A DNA stretch of 64,000 bases from Bryobacteraceae bacterium (GTDB lineage Bacteria; Acidobacteriota; Terriglobia; Bryobacterales; Bryobacteraceae): NCBI GenBank assembly GCA_947458745.1, contig CANGYQ010000003.1, forward strand, positions 310,001 through 374,000, given 5' to 3'. Under the pieces are notes generated by a model. It ran no database searches. It worked only from the letters and a program-made list of their open reading frames with translations, and was not told the origin of the DNA. Shown here one piece after another: positions 35,286 to 43,560 of this stretch (position 1 is the stretch's first letter; each line of letters begins with the position of its first letter). A program made the translations under genes and the position numbers.

Positions 35286-36085
35286 TGCGGATCGAAGGCA
35301 GCGTAGTTTTGGTCACCGGAGCGTCGGAAGGAATCGGTGCTGCTTGCGTCGCCGAATTGCAACGCCGAGGTGCGCGAGTGGCCCTGGTGGCTCGCACGGA
35401 ATCTCGTCTAAAGGCGCTGGCCAGACCAGAAGATCTGGTGATTACCGCCGATCTGGCTGACCCGCCGAGCCGCTCGACCGTGGTGGCCCAGGCGCTAGCC
35501 CACTTTGGACGCATCGATATTCTGATCAACAATGCCGGCCTGGGTGTATCCGCACCCGCCTGGCGCGCCCCGGATGAACAGGTGCGCTACATGTTCGAGG
35601 TGAACTTTTTTGCTGCGCTGGAGTTGATCCAGGCCGTGGTTCCAGCGATGAAGAAGCAGCGGTCCGGCATGATCGTCAATGTCGGCTCCACGGCGGGCAA
35701 GATTGCCATGCCGTGGTTCACGCTCTATTCGGCCACCAAGTTTGCGCTGGGCGCCTTGACCAACGGGTTGCGCATGGAACTGGCCCACCATGGAATCCGA
35801 GCCCTGATCGTGTGCCCGGGCTTTGTCCGGACGGAGTTCCACCGGCACGTGCTGGGGGGGCCACCCAATGGAGCGGAACGCCGCGGCCGCCCTGGTGAAG
35901 TGACGGCGGAAGAATGCGCCCAAGCGATCATGGACGGAATCGAACGCAACAAGCGGACCGTGGTGATCCCCCGCATCGCCTGGGCGCTGATTGTGGCGTC
36001 GCGCCTGTTTCCCGTCACGGTCGACAACATCTTGCGGCGCGCCAACTGGTTTATGTCTGAAGAACAGGAGCCCCCCCAACCGTGA
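35285..36085 (+). CDS. Short-chain dehydrogenase/reductase
   Basis: The 266-residue protein is a classical SDR: cofactor motif VTGASEGIGAA near residue 10, NNAGLG, and the catalytic triad in VNVGSTAGKI (Ser) and YSATKFAL (Tyr, Lys). The C-terminal hydrophobic helix (IAWALIVASRLFPVTVD) resembles YqjQ/DHRS7-like oxidoreductases. GTG start. It overlaps aroK by 4 bases (GTGA), so SDR, aroK and glycerate kinase form one operon. The substrate is unknown. Confidence 0.88.
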   Translation: MRIEGSVVLVTGASEGIGAACVAELQRRGARVALVARTESRLKALARPEDLVITADLADPPSRSTVVAQALAHFGRIDILINNAGLGVSAPAWRAPDEQVRYMFEVNFFAALELIQAVVPAMKKQRSGMIVNVGSTAGKIAMPWFTLYSATKFALGALTNGLRMELAHHGIRALIVCPGFVRTEFHRHVLGGPPNGAERRGRPGEVTAEECAQAIMDGIERNKRTVVIPRIAWALIVASRLFPVTVDNILRRANWFMSEEQEPPQP

Positions 36086-36609
36086 TCTTGCGCCTCAAGC
36101 GGACGCCAGGAATTTACCTGGTCGGGTTTATGGCCACCGGCAAGTCCACCGTGGGCCGGTTGTTGGCCGATGAGTTGGGCTGGTACTTTGTCGATCTGGA
36201 CGAGCAGATTGAGCAAGCCGCTGGCAGCAGCATCAGCCAGGTTTTTGAAACGCAGGGCGAGGCGGCGTTCCGGCAGATGGAACACGAGCGGCTGGCGGAC
36301 GTGGTGCGGAAAGTAGAGTACGGCAAGCCGCACGTGGTCGCCTTGGGTGGTGGTGCCTTTGCCCAGGACAACAACTACCAGTTGCTGGAGAACAACGGCG
36401 TCACGATCTGGCTGGACTGCCCGCTGGAGGTGCTGGAGCGGCGCGTCGCGCGGGCGCAACACCGCCCGCTGGCCCGTGACCTGGAGCGTTTTCGCAGCCT
36501 CTATCAGACACGGCGTGAAGCCTACTCCAAGGCCGACTATCGCATTGAAGTGGGCGATGCGGACGCGACCGTCCACGTGCAGTCCATCATGAAGCTGCCG
36601 CTCTTCTGA
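36082..36609 (+). CDS. aroK: Shikimate kinase
   Basis: The 175-residue protein has Walker A GFMATGKST at residues 15-23, the shikimate-binding DLDEQIEQ and FRQMEHERL regions, VALGGGAF, and the adenine-lid region HRPLARDLERF. It phosphorylates shikimate at the 3-position in the aromatic pathway. GTG start, overlapping the SDR stop. The usual neighbour aroB is absent. The protein is of normal length. Confidence 0.88.
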   Translation: MILRLKRTPGIYLVGFMATGKSTVGRLLADELGWYFVDLDEQIEQAAGSSISQVFETQGEAAFRQMEHERLADVVRKVEYGKPHVVALGGGAFAQDNNYQLLENNGVTIWLDCPLEVLERRVARAQHRPLARDLERFRSLYQTRREAYSKADYRIEVGDADATVHVQSIMKLPLF

Positions 36610-36619
36610 GAAAGGCCGT

Positions 36620-37870
36620 ATGAGCACCGCAACTGGCGAAACTCTGGCCCAACTGCGCCGCGATGCGATCGCAGTTTTTGAGGCCGGCGTGCGGGCGGCG
36701 GACCCGCACCGGGCAGTGCGGGCAGCGCTGAACGGAGAACGTGCGGAGCGGGTATGGGTGATTGGTGCGGGCAAAGCCACCTCCGCGATGGCGCGGGCCG
36801 CGGAAGACTATTTCGGCTCCGCGATTGTCGGCGGCGTCATCAACATCAAGGACGGCCATAGTGAGCCGCTTACCCGTGTTGAACAAGTGGAAGCCAGCCA
36901 CCCGTTGCCCGATGAACGTGGCGTGGCCGGGGCGCGCCGTATCGCCGGGATCGCCCGCCAAGCGCAGGCCGGGGACCTGGTACTGTGTCTGATTTCCGGC
37001 GGGGCATCGGCCCTGATGCCACTACCTGCCGAAGGCATTACACTGGCGGAGAAACAGGCAACCACCCGGCTGCTGCTGGGCTGTGGTGCCAACATCCATG
37101 AGCTGAACTGTGTACGCAAGCACTTGTCAGCCATCAAGGGCGGGCAACTGGCCCAGTTGGCGGCCCCGGCGCGCGTGCTGGCGTTGATCCTGTCCGATGT
37201 GATTGGCGACAACCTGGATGTCATCGGGTCCGGGCCCACGGTGCCCGATAGCTCGACGGCGGCGGAGGCGGTGGCGATCCTCCAGCGCTACGGCTTGCTG
37301 GAGCAAGTGCCAGCAGCAGCGCGGGCCCGGCTGGAATCAGGTGCGGAAACGCCCAAGCCCGGTGATCCGGCATTGGCTCAGGTGCGCAACGTGATTGTCG
37401 GCAGCAACCGGCTGGCGGCGGAGGCAGCCATGGCGCGGGCGGCAGAGTTGGGTTATCCGGTGCGGCTCTTGTCCACGACTTTGGAAGGTGAGGCTCGCGA
37501 AGTGGGCCGCCAACTGGCCCAGCAGCGCGGCTGCGTGATCGCGGGCGGAGAAACAACCGTCACCATTGCCGGCACGGGCAAAGGCGGCCGCAATCAGGAA
37601 ATGGCGCTGGCCGCCGCCATGGCCTTGGAGGGCGAACCGGACACGGTGTTCCTGAGCGCCGGCACCGATGGCACCGACGGCCCCACCGACGCCGCCGGAG
37701 CGATGGCCGATGGCACGACCGTGGCCCGGGCGCGAGAGCAAGGTCTGTCTGCCGCGGACTTTCTGGCCAACAACGATTCCTATCACTTCTTTCAGCCCCT
37801 GGGTGGCCTCATCATCACCGGCCCAACGGGCACCAATGTGATGGACCTTCAGATCCGCCTGACACGTTAG
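36620..37870 (+). CDS. Glycerate 2-kinase (MOFRL/DUF4147 type)
   Basis: The 416-residue protein matches class II glycerate kinases: VWVIGAGKATSAMARAAE, VEASHPLPDERGVAGARRI, LCLISGGASALM, NCVRKHLSAIKGGQLAQL, and in the C-terminal MOFRL domain AGGETTVTIAGTGKGGRNQE and SAGTDGTDGPTDAAGAM. It makes 2-phosphoglycerate from glycerate. It lies 10 nt behind aroK. Downstream is a terminator that belongs to the opposite strand. Confidence 0.92.
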   Translation: MSTATGETLAQLRRDAIAVFEAGVRAADPHRAVRAALNGERAERVWVIGAGKATSAMARAAEDYFGSAIVGGVINIKDGHSEPLTRVEQVEASHPLPDERGVAGARRIAGIARQAQAGDLVLCLISGGASALMPLPAEGITLAEKQATTRLLLGCGANIHELNCVRKHLSAIKGGQLAQLAAPARVLALILSDVIGDNLDVIGSGPTVPDSSTAAEAVAILQRYGLLEQVPAAARARLESGAETPKPGDPALAQVRNVIVGSNRLAAEAAMARAAELGYPVRLLSTTLEGEAREVGRQLAQQRGCVIAGGETTVTIAGTGKGGRNQEMALAAAMALEGEPDTVFLSAGTDGTDGPTDAAGAMADGTTVARAREQGLSAADFLANNDSYHFFQPLGGLIITGPTGTNVMDLQIRLTR

Positions 37871-37881
37871 GTAGGTCCCCC

Positions 37882-37919
37882 AAAAAAGCGAAAGCCCCAC
37901 GCGCGTAACGCATGGGGCT
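37882..37919 (-). terminator. Terminator of the sigma/LiaF-like operon
   Basis: On the minus strand the stem AGCCCCA.GCG/CGC.TGGGGCT is followed by TTTCGC and six T. It lies just past the stop of the gene at 37952. In the plus direction there is no T run. Confidence 0.7.
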
Positions 37920-37951
37920 GACCTGGGATCAATAATGGCGCGGGCAGAGGC

Positions 37952-39445
37952 TTACTGCTGCTGCACCTTGAGCGGCACCGCCGGGACCGGCAGATTCTTG
38001 GCGGTGGGCGGCTTGGGTGCGAATGGCACTGCCGCGGGGATGGGCGGAACGGCGGCCTTCACCGGCGGTTGGTCCTCCACCCATTCACCGGCATCCGACG
38101 GGGTTGCGCCCCGAACGGTGACGCCACCGCGGTTGGTTTCGATCTGGACCACTGGACCTTGAGCTGAGTCGCTCTTGATTGAGCCTCCGCGTCCGTCCTT
38201 GGTGATCCGTATGCCAGGATAGTCGGCCTCAATCTCGCCACGCTGGGTGCTGGCCTTCAGGTCCATCTTGGCCCCGGGAGGTAGGGCGAGTTCGACGTCG
38301 CCATTGCGGGTGCGGACGTCGGTCTTGAAGACCGGTGCCTTGCCGGGCCGCAGTTCCACATCGCCGCGGTCGATGTCGATCTCAAGCGTGTTGGTGTAGT
38401 CGCTCAGTCGGACATCCTTGGTCTTGGAGGTGATCCGGATCGGACCCACCACCTTGGAGCCCACCAGTTCCCCGCGGGCGAGGCGCACAAAGCCCGGCAA
38501 CCGCTCAAAGGAGATATTGGAGTTGGAGCTTTCATACCGGGCCGGTTTGGCCAGATTGCGGAAGTGGATATCGCCCGAATAGGAGGCGACGATGGTCACC
38601 TGGCCGTCGATGTTTTCCAATTCCAGATCGTCACCTCGGCCGCGAATTTCCACGGTGCCCTTCACGTTTACCGCTCGCACAATGTCGGACCGCCGCAGGT
38701 CGATCGAGACGTTGCCGCCGATCTCCTGAAGCCGCACGCCGGCGTTGTCACTAAAGATGGCGATGTTGCCGCTGGTGCCAGCGATATCAAAGTCGCCGTA
38801 GCGGCCGCGGGCTTCGACACTCATCGTCCTGGGGATGGTGATATCCAGATCGGACGATACACGTCCGTCTCCGGTAGCCCGTTCCTGATTGGTCCGGATC
38901 AGTACCTGTCCGGCCTGGCTCATCACTTCAAAGGGCATCTTGTCGAACGTGCGCCGGGCTTCGCTGTCGCCCATAGCCCGCACCGTCGTGCGGCCGGTCA
39001 CCTGTACTTCGGTGACGTCACCGGTGACGACGCGGGCATTGCCGCGCAAGTTCTCGATCACCAGCTTCGTGGCTCCCACTGCGGAGGCCTTGCCTTGCAG
39101 CGGATAGTCGTACGGCTCACCAAAAAGCTCCATGCCGCGCACCGCAAAGCGGCCCGGGAAGTTGGGGGCAAAGCGCTGGTAACCCATCATCCCCAAGCCG
39201 ACGAAGGACACAAAGACCGCCAGAAACCATTCGCCACCGGAAAGCCCCGAAACCGGCAGCGGCTTGCCTTGTAGATAGGTGAACAGGATCTCGCCCGCCC
39301 GCAGTGTGCCCCACAGGATCAACAGCATCGGCCAGTACTTGCTGATCAGGCTGATCACCGACAAGCTGGGGTTTAGATTGTTGGCCAGGATGATGCCGCC
39401 CAAGGCAATCAGGATGAAGGGGAATACGACTGAACCGCGTCTCAT
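37952..39445 (-). CDS. LiaF-like membrane protein with DUF4097-type beta-repeat domain
   Basis: The 497-residue protein has an N-terminal LiaI/LiaF-like transmembrane region of four hydrophobic segments (FPFILIALGGIILANNL, WPMLLILWGTLRAGEI, FLAVFVSFVGLGMMGY) and then about 300 residues of short beta repeats (NIAIFSDNAGVRLQEIGG, VEIRGRGDDLELENIDG, VRTRNGDVELALPPGA), as in DUF4097 and the LiaF C-terminal domain. The tail is proline-rich. LiaF proteins restrain envelope-stress signalling in Firmicutes. Its ATG directly abuts the stop of the preceding 67-codon gene. It is last in the operon headed by the ECF sigma factor. Confidence 0.85.
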   Translation of the reverse strand: MRRGSVVFPFILIALGGIILANNLNPSLSVISLISKYWPMLLILWGTLRAGEILFTYLQGKPLPVSGLSGGEWFLAVFVSFVGLGMMGYQRFAPNFPGRFAVRGMELFGEPYDYPLQGKASAVGATKLVIENLRGNARVVTGDVTEVQVTGRTTVRAMGDSEARRTFDKMPFEVMSQAGQVLIRTNQERATGDGRVSSDLDITIPRTMSVEARGRYGDFDIAGTSGNIAIFSDNAGVRLQEIGGNVSIDLRRSDIVRAVNVKGTVEIRGRGDDLELENIDGQVTIVASYSGDIHFRNLAKPARYESSNSNISFERLPGFVRLARGELVGSKVVGPIRITSKTKDVRLSDYTNTLEIDIDRGDVELRPGKAPVFKTDVRTRNGDVELALPPGAKMDLKASTQRGEIEADYPGIRITKDGRGGSIKSDSAQGPVVQIETNRGGVTVRGATPSDAGEWVEDQPPVKAAVPPIPAAVPFAPKPPTAKNLPVPAVPLKVQQQ

Positions 39446-39649
39446 TTACATGCCTCCCTGGTTGGCCACCGGGGCCTTGGGCAACCCGGCTTCAGCCAGC
39501 TTCATCAGACCAAACACGATAATCAGCACCGGCCAGGTGGACGAGAAGCTGTAGCCGCCACCCTGGTCGATGGCAAACAAGCCGCCCAGCGTGGCCATCA
39601 TCACGGGGCCTCGCAACGCGCGGGCCAGGGTACTCAAGCTATTGTTCAC
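39446..39649 (-). CDS. Small LiaF-like transmembrane protein
   Basis: The 67-residue protein has two hydrophobic segments (PVMMATLGGLFAI and WPVLIIVFGLMKLAEAG), matching one LiaI-LiaF-like transmembrane hairpin. GTG start, overlapping the previous gene by 11 bases, and a stop that directly abuts the next ATG. A run of eight G on this strand lies 3 nt upstream of the start codon, inside the overlap. It may be a regulatory subunit or an in-operon duplicate of the neighbouring transmembrane region. Confidence 0.7.
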   Translation of the reverse strand: MNNSLSTLARALRGPVMMATLGGLFAIDQGGGYSFSSTWPVLIIVFGLMKLAEAGLPKAPVANQGGM

Positions 39650-40379
39650 GGTCCCCCCCCGTTGCGGAATTGCCCTTCAACCGGTTAGCCAACATCACGC
39701 CACCCGCCGCGATCAACAACAACGGCCAGAAGCGCAGCACCTGCGACAACCGCAGCAACCCAAAATTGCCCAACAGGAAAACCACACCCAGCAGGATCAG
39801 CACGATCGGAGCCACCGGCAGCCCGGAGTTGCCCTCCATCGGGATCAGGCTGGAGAATTCATCAATCTGCTCGCCCGCCGCGCGGCGCTTGGCCGTGTGA
39901 TACGCCTCAAAGGCCATGTAGAAGACCCAGACCGCCGTCAGCGTGCCGAACAACGGCTCAAACCCGTCCGACATCGCCGACGAACTAACGATGGAGGTCA
40001 ACAGCCCGAACACCAAGACATGGACGAAGCCTTTGGCGTACTGCCCGTTGTAGATGGCACCGACGCCTGGAATCAAACCCAGAATGAAAGCGAAGGCCGG
40101 GGAGGCGGCGCTGGCGGCCAACGGCGTGGCCGTGGCCAGGTACGGCGAAGGCGGATCGACCGGGGGCGGTGCATCCACCGAAGGCGCATGGTCCGCACAG
40201 AATAGTGTCCCCAAGGCGTAGCGCTTGGTCTCATCGGTGAGCGGGCGGCCGCAGGTGCGACAGTAGCCGACCACCGCTGGGGCCGGCTGTGCCGCTGGCG
40301 GCGGGGCGGCCTCTTCGGCCACGGCCGGGCCGGCCGGCAACGTCGATACATCCGTTTGATTGGGCATGATCGGTTCCAT
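39639..40379 (-). CDS. Zinc-finger (B-box-like) multi-pass membrane protein
   Basis: The 246-residue protein starts with a Pro/Ala-rich region, then a zinc-binding motif YCRTCGRPLTDET ... LFCADHA (C-x2-C ... C-x2-H, B-box-like, residues 39-64). Hydrophobic segments follow (AFILGLIPGVGAIYNGQ and the next, TM2-domain-like; then VLILLGVVFLLGNFGLL and WPLLLIAAGGVMLAN, LiaI/LiaF-like). Its ATG abuts the anti-sigma stop. Its end overlaps the small downstream gene across a G8 tract. Confidence 0.75.
   Translation of the reverse strand: MEPIMPNQTDVSTLPAGPAVAEEAAPPPAAQPAPAVVGYCRTCGRPLTDETKRYALGTLFCADHAPSVDAPPPVDPPSPYLATATPLAASAASPAFAFILGLIPGVGAIYNGQYAKGFVHVLVFGLLTSIVSSSAMSDGFEPLFGTLTAVWVFYMAFEAYHTAKRRAAGEQIDEFSSLIPMEGNSGLPVAPIVLILLGVVFLLGNFGLLRLSQVLRFWPLLLIAAGGVMLANRLKGNSATGGDREQ
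39653..39660 (-). repeat. G8 homopolymer in a gene overlap
   Basis: Eight C on the plus strand (G8 in the message) lie six codons before the stop of the gene at 39639 and just before the start of the 67-codon gene. Losing one G would join the two frames without an intervening stop. Confidence 0.7.
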
Positions 40380-40955
40380 CTACTTCTTCTCCCCGGACGG
40401 CTGTCCTTTTTGCTCTTGCTCTTCTTCCTGGTTCCATTCCCGCAGGCGGGTCTGGATTTCATAGACAAACTTCAGGCTCTCGTAGTACTTCACGGTGTTG
40501 TTCCACACCCGATGCGCCCGGTCATCGACGGCAGCCCACACCTTCACTGGATCTAGATCCGACGGCTTGATCGGCTGGATGGGGCCGGCAAACTTGCCCA
40601 GCATCGAAAACGACAGGATCGTCATCGCCATGCCCATCGCAAACCGCGGTTGCAGCAACGGCTGCAGCCACTTGGTGAGCCACCCACTGAAGCCCCGGCG
40701 CACTTTCTGTTCGGTGCGCACGACGGGCAAATCATGCATGATCCGGGTGATCAGCTCCGGCGGCGGTTCCACCAACGCACACCGCTCCACAAACTCCACC
40801 GCGCCGGTGACGTCGGCCACCAGTTCCGCGCAAGCGGCGCAGCTTTGGACATGCACCTCAAAGGCTTCCCGCTGTGTGTGGTCCAGGGTACGGTCGACGT
40901 AGTCGCACAGCAGCAGTTCGATGTCGGTGCAGTTATACTTCACTGGTTCCGTCAT
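40380..40955 (-). CDS. Anti-sigma factor with zf-HC2 domain
   Basis: The 191-residue protein begins with a zinc anti-sigma domain: CTDIELLLCDYVDRTLD, then HVQSCAACAEL (H-x3-C-x2-C). One transmembrane segment (FAMGMAMTILSFSMLGKFAG, near residue 110) anchors it, followed by a charged C-terminal region rich in Glu, Gln and Lys. The start overlaps the end of the sigma gene by 4 bases (ATGA). It should hold the ECF sigma factor at the membrane until a signal arrives. Confidence 0.88.
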   Translation of the reverse strand: MTEPVKYNCTDIELLLCDYVDRTLDHTQREAFEVHVQSCAACAELVADVTGAVEFVERCALVEPPPELITRIMHDLPVVRTEQKVRRGFSGWLTKWLQPLLQPRFAMGMAMTILSFSMLGKFAGPIQPIKPSDLDPVKVWAAVDDRAHRVWNNTVKYYESLKFVYEIQTRLREWNQEEEQEQKGQPSGEKK

Positions 40956-41536
40956 AGTGCCGCCTTATGTTTCTTCAGCAGCCGGGCCAATTCCGCCCGG
41001 CCGCGGTTCAATCTTGATTTTACAGTTCCTTCAGGGACGCCCAGAGCCTGGGCGATCTCCCGGTAATCCAACTCTTCAATGTCCCGGAGGATGACGGTTT
41101 CCCGTAGTTCCGGAGAAAGCTTTTGTAAAGCAGCCTGCAGCAGTTCGCTGGCTTCACGCCCCGCCAACAGACCATCGGCGCGCGAATCGGAGGCCGACCG
41201 CGCTTCCAGCATCGGCAACTGATCTTCCAGCGAATCGCTGGCCCGTTCCAGGCGGTTGCGGCGATAGTGGTCGATCAGCAAGTTGCGCGTCAGCCGGGCC
41301 AGCCACACGCCAAAGGAGCCTTCGCCCGACCGGAAGCTCTTCAAGGTCCGGAAGACGCGCAGAAACACATCCTGCGTCAGATCCTGGGCCGGCCCATCAC
41401 TCCCGGTAAACCGGTAACAGATTGAATACACACGCTTGGTGTGAACCTTGACTAGGTCCTCCCAGGCCGCCTCTTCGCCCGAGAGGCACCGCTCCACCAG
41501 TAATGCGTCGCCGTCCAGAATGTTATCCAAGCTCAT
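40952..41536 (-). CDS. ECF-type RNA polymerase sigma factor
   Basis: The 194-residue protein has sigma-70 region 2 (YSICYRFTGSDGPAQDLTQDVFLRVF, RLTRNLLIDHYRR) and region 4 (LSPELRETVILRDIEELDYREIAQALGVPEGTVKSRLNRGR), with no regions 1 or 3, as in ECF factors. It is the first gene of a five-gene operon with a membrane anti-sigma factor. The frame is open to 41617 with extra ATG codons; the chosen start MSLDNILDGD gives normal length. The operon is probably autoregulated. Confidence 0.9.
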   Translation of the reverse strand: MSLDNILDGDALLVERCLSGEEAAWEDLVKVHTKRVYSICYRFTGSDGPAQDLTQDVFLRVFRTLKSFRSGEGSFGVWLARLTRNLLIDHYRRNRLERASDSLEDQLPMLEARSASDSRADGLLAGREASELLQAALQKLSPELRETVILRDIEELDYREIAQALGVPEGTVKSRLNRGRAELARLLKKHKAAL

Positions 41537-41610
41537 GACCCGGCCTACTGCGCCAGCCCAGGGCAGGGCGGTTGCGCTGCTTGCGATTGAAGTCATCGGG
41601 CTGAGGCTGA

Positions 41611-42729
41611 GTGCCATTCCAATGTAAGGGACGAGGATTTGCCATAATTAGTTCGCCCGATTCTCCTATATCGCCAGCAGGATCACCACATTCTAGCCCC
41701 AATGCCCCTGCTGATGCCCATTTCCTGCCCCAATTCAGTGCCGCTCAAGGTTCCGGCCCATCCGTGACGCTTCCGTTTGATCTTCCCCTGTTCCTGCGAA
41801 CCTTCCGCCAACTGGACCCCTGGTGGATGGCCGCCTCCATTGTGTTGGTGCTGCTGACGTTTCTCGGGCGCGCCCTGCGGTGGCAGGTGATGATGGCGCC
41901 GGTGGCCCCCCAGGCGCCCCTGGGCCGGCTATTCACCAATACGGCCATTGGCTTCACGGCTGGAGTTTTGCTAGGTCGCGCCGCCGAGATTGTCCGGCCC
42001 TATCTGATTGCCAAAGCGGAGAGCGTCACCCTTTCCTCCCAGTTGGCGGTCTGGTTTCTGGAACGGATGACGGACCTGGTGATGGTGCTGCTGATCTTTG
42101 GCTTGGCGCTGACGCAGCTTGATTCATCGGCTGCCTCGCAGGTGGGGCCGCAAGTGAAGTGGGTGCTGGAATCGAGCGGCCGGTTGATCGGGCTCTTGGG
42201 TGGCGGTACTTGTCTGGTGTTGTTCGCGATGCGGCACTACTCCGGCGCCTCTGGTGAGCGGTTGCAGGCACTGCTGGCCCGGTTGCCGGACCGGTGGGCC
42301 CCCCAGGCCGCCAAGTTGATCGAGTCGTTTGGCATGGGCGTGGCCGCCACGCGGGACACGCGGGCGTTTGCCTTGATCCTGGCCTACACGCTGCTGGAAT
42401 GGCTGCTGGTGGGGGCCTGCTATTATTGTATTTTCAAGAGCTTCCCGCCATCAGCGCATTTTTCCTGGCAGGATTCAATGGCGGTGCTGGGCTTTGTCAC
42501 CTTTGGCAGCATTGTCCAGATTCCGGGTATCGGCGGCGGGATGCAAGTGGTGACGGTCGTGGTCCTGACCCAAATGTTCGGCCTGGGCCTGGAACACTCC
42601 ACCGCCCTCGGCGTGCTGTTGTGGCTGGTGGGCATGGTGGTGATTGTCCCGCTGGGGATGGCCTTGGCGATTCGGGAAGGCCTCAGTTTTGCCAGCCTGC
42701 TGAAAATCCGGCGGGCCACGGAGACGTAA
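41611..42729 (+). CDS. Lysylphosphatidylglycerol synthase TM-region / flippase-like protein
   Basis: The 372-residue membrane protein has about eight hydrophobic segments and the UPF0104/LPG-synthase-TM motifs GVLLGRAAEIVRPYLIAK and FLERMTDLVMVLLIF, with GIGGGMQVVTVVVLTQMFG late in the protein. The N-terminal 50 residues are Pro/Ser-rich and the true start is uncertain: GTG at 41611 with a nearby GAGG, or GTG at 41764. The family includes MprF flippase domains and other lipid or glycolipid transporters. It is divergent from the sigma operon and lies 5 nt ahead of nrdR. Confidence 0.8.
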   Translation: MPFQCKGRGFAIISSPDSPISPAGSPHSSPNAPADAHFLPQFSAAQGSGPSVTLPFDLPLFLRTFRQLDPWWMAASIVLVLLTFLGRALRWQVMMAPVAPQAPLGRLFTNTAIGFTAGVLLGRAAEIVRPYLIAKAESVTLSSQLAVWFLERMTDLVMVLLIFGLALTQLDSSAASQVGPQVKWVLESSGRLIGLLGGGTCLVLFAMRHYSGASGERLQALLARLPDRWAPQAAKLIESFGMGVAATRDTRAFALILAYTLLEWLLVGACYYCIFKSFPPSAHFSWQDSMAVLGFVTFGSIVQIPGIGGGMQVVTVVVLTQMFGLGLEHSTALGVLLWLVGMVVIVPLGMALAIREGLSFASLLKIRRATET

Positions 42730-42734
42730 ATCAG

Positions 42735-43196
42735 ATGTTGTGCCCGTTCTGTTCCTTCCTGGAAGACAAGGTGATCGACTCGCGCGAGAGCAAGGAAGGC
42801 GATTCGATTCGCCGACGGCGGGAGTGCCTCCGCTGTGCGCGCCGCTTTACGACCTACGAACGAATTGACGAGATTCCGTATATGGTTGTAAAGAAAGATG
42901 GCCGCCGCGAGAAGTTCGACCGGCAAAAAGTGCTGGGCGGACTGCTGAAAGCCGCTGAAAAGCGGCCTATCCCGATGGCAAGATTGGCCAGCCTGGTCGA
43001 TGAGGTAGAGGGGAAGCTGACGGAGAGTGTGGATCGCGAATTAAGAACCACTGAAATCGGCGAGATCCTAATGAACCGGCTGAAGGAGTTCGACAAGATC
43101 GCCTACGTCCGGTTCGCGTCCGTTTACCGCGACTTCCAGGACGAGGAGGCATTTCTGGATGAGATCAAGAGTTTGATGCGCCAAAAAAGAGGCTAA
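42735..43196 (+). CDS. nrdR: Transcriptional repressor NrdR
   Basis: The 153-residue protein has the N-terminal zinc ribbon MLCPFCSFLEDKVIDSR ... RRRRECLRCARRFTTYER (four cysteines) and an ATP-cone domain (VVKKDGRREKFDRQKVLGGL ... YVRFASVYRDF). NrdR senses ATP/dATP and represses ribonucleotide reductase genes through NrdR boxes. No nrd gene lies in the window. It starts 5 nt after the flippase-like gene. Confidence 0.96.
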   Translation: MLCPFCSFLEDKVIDSRESKEGDSIRRRRECLRCARRFTTYERIDEIPYMVVKKDGRREKFDRQKVLGGLLKAAEKRPIPMARLASLVDEVEGKLTESVDRELRTTEIGEILMNRLKEFDKIAYVRFASVYRDFQDEEAFLDEIKSLMRQKRG

Positions 43197-43560
43197 GCAG
43201 TTCATTTGGCAGGAGAAAGTGCCCATCCCGTCCGCACTCCCTAGAGGGGCAAGGGCAATCTTTATGTAACCTCCGGGCTTCGCCGGCATCTCTCTAATTG
43301 AGCCTTAACTGAAATGAGCTTTTGATGTTATACTCATCTGGCTATTGACCCGAGTTGCGCCAAATGGCTGCCAGGGGCGGTTTTGACCGCAAGATATTGA
43401 AAAGTAATGTTTTTGGGCCCATCGCCGGACGCTTGGCCGACCCCTGTTTCGGTCGGCGCGCCTGGGCTCAGAAGAGAAATGTCCCCGCCGGTGAACTGCT
43501 GCGGGGCGTGGCCATGGCCGGCCGCGCCGGGGCGGTTCATCACGGAGGTAGAGATAGCAA
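43197..43560 (+). other. 364-bp nrdR-rpoD intergenic region with a long rpoD leader
   Basis: No gene is seen. It holds the promoter at 43305-43334 and a leader of roughly 220 nt with several GC-rich hairpins: GCCGACC/GGTCGGC (43436-43457), CCCCGC/GCGGGG (43483-43506) and the palindrome GGCCATGGCC (43510-43519). GGAGGT at 43544-43549 lies 11 nt before the rpoD start. Confidence 0.5.
43305..43334 (+). promoter_or_regulatory. Promoter of rpoD
   Basis: TTAACT (43305-43310), 18 bp, then TATACT (43329-43334) with an extended -10 TGt directly before it. Confidence 0.6.

Noticed and set aside
43340..43560. A known riboswitch in the rpoD leader
   Set aside because: The stems do not match any riboswitch consensus I recognise.
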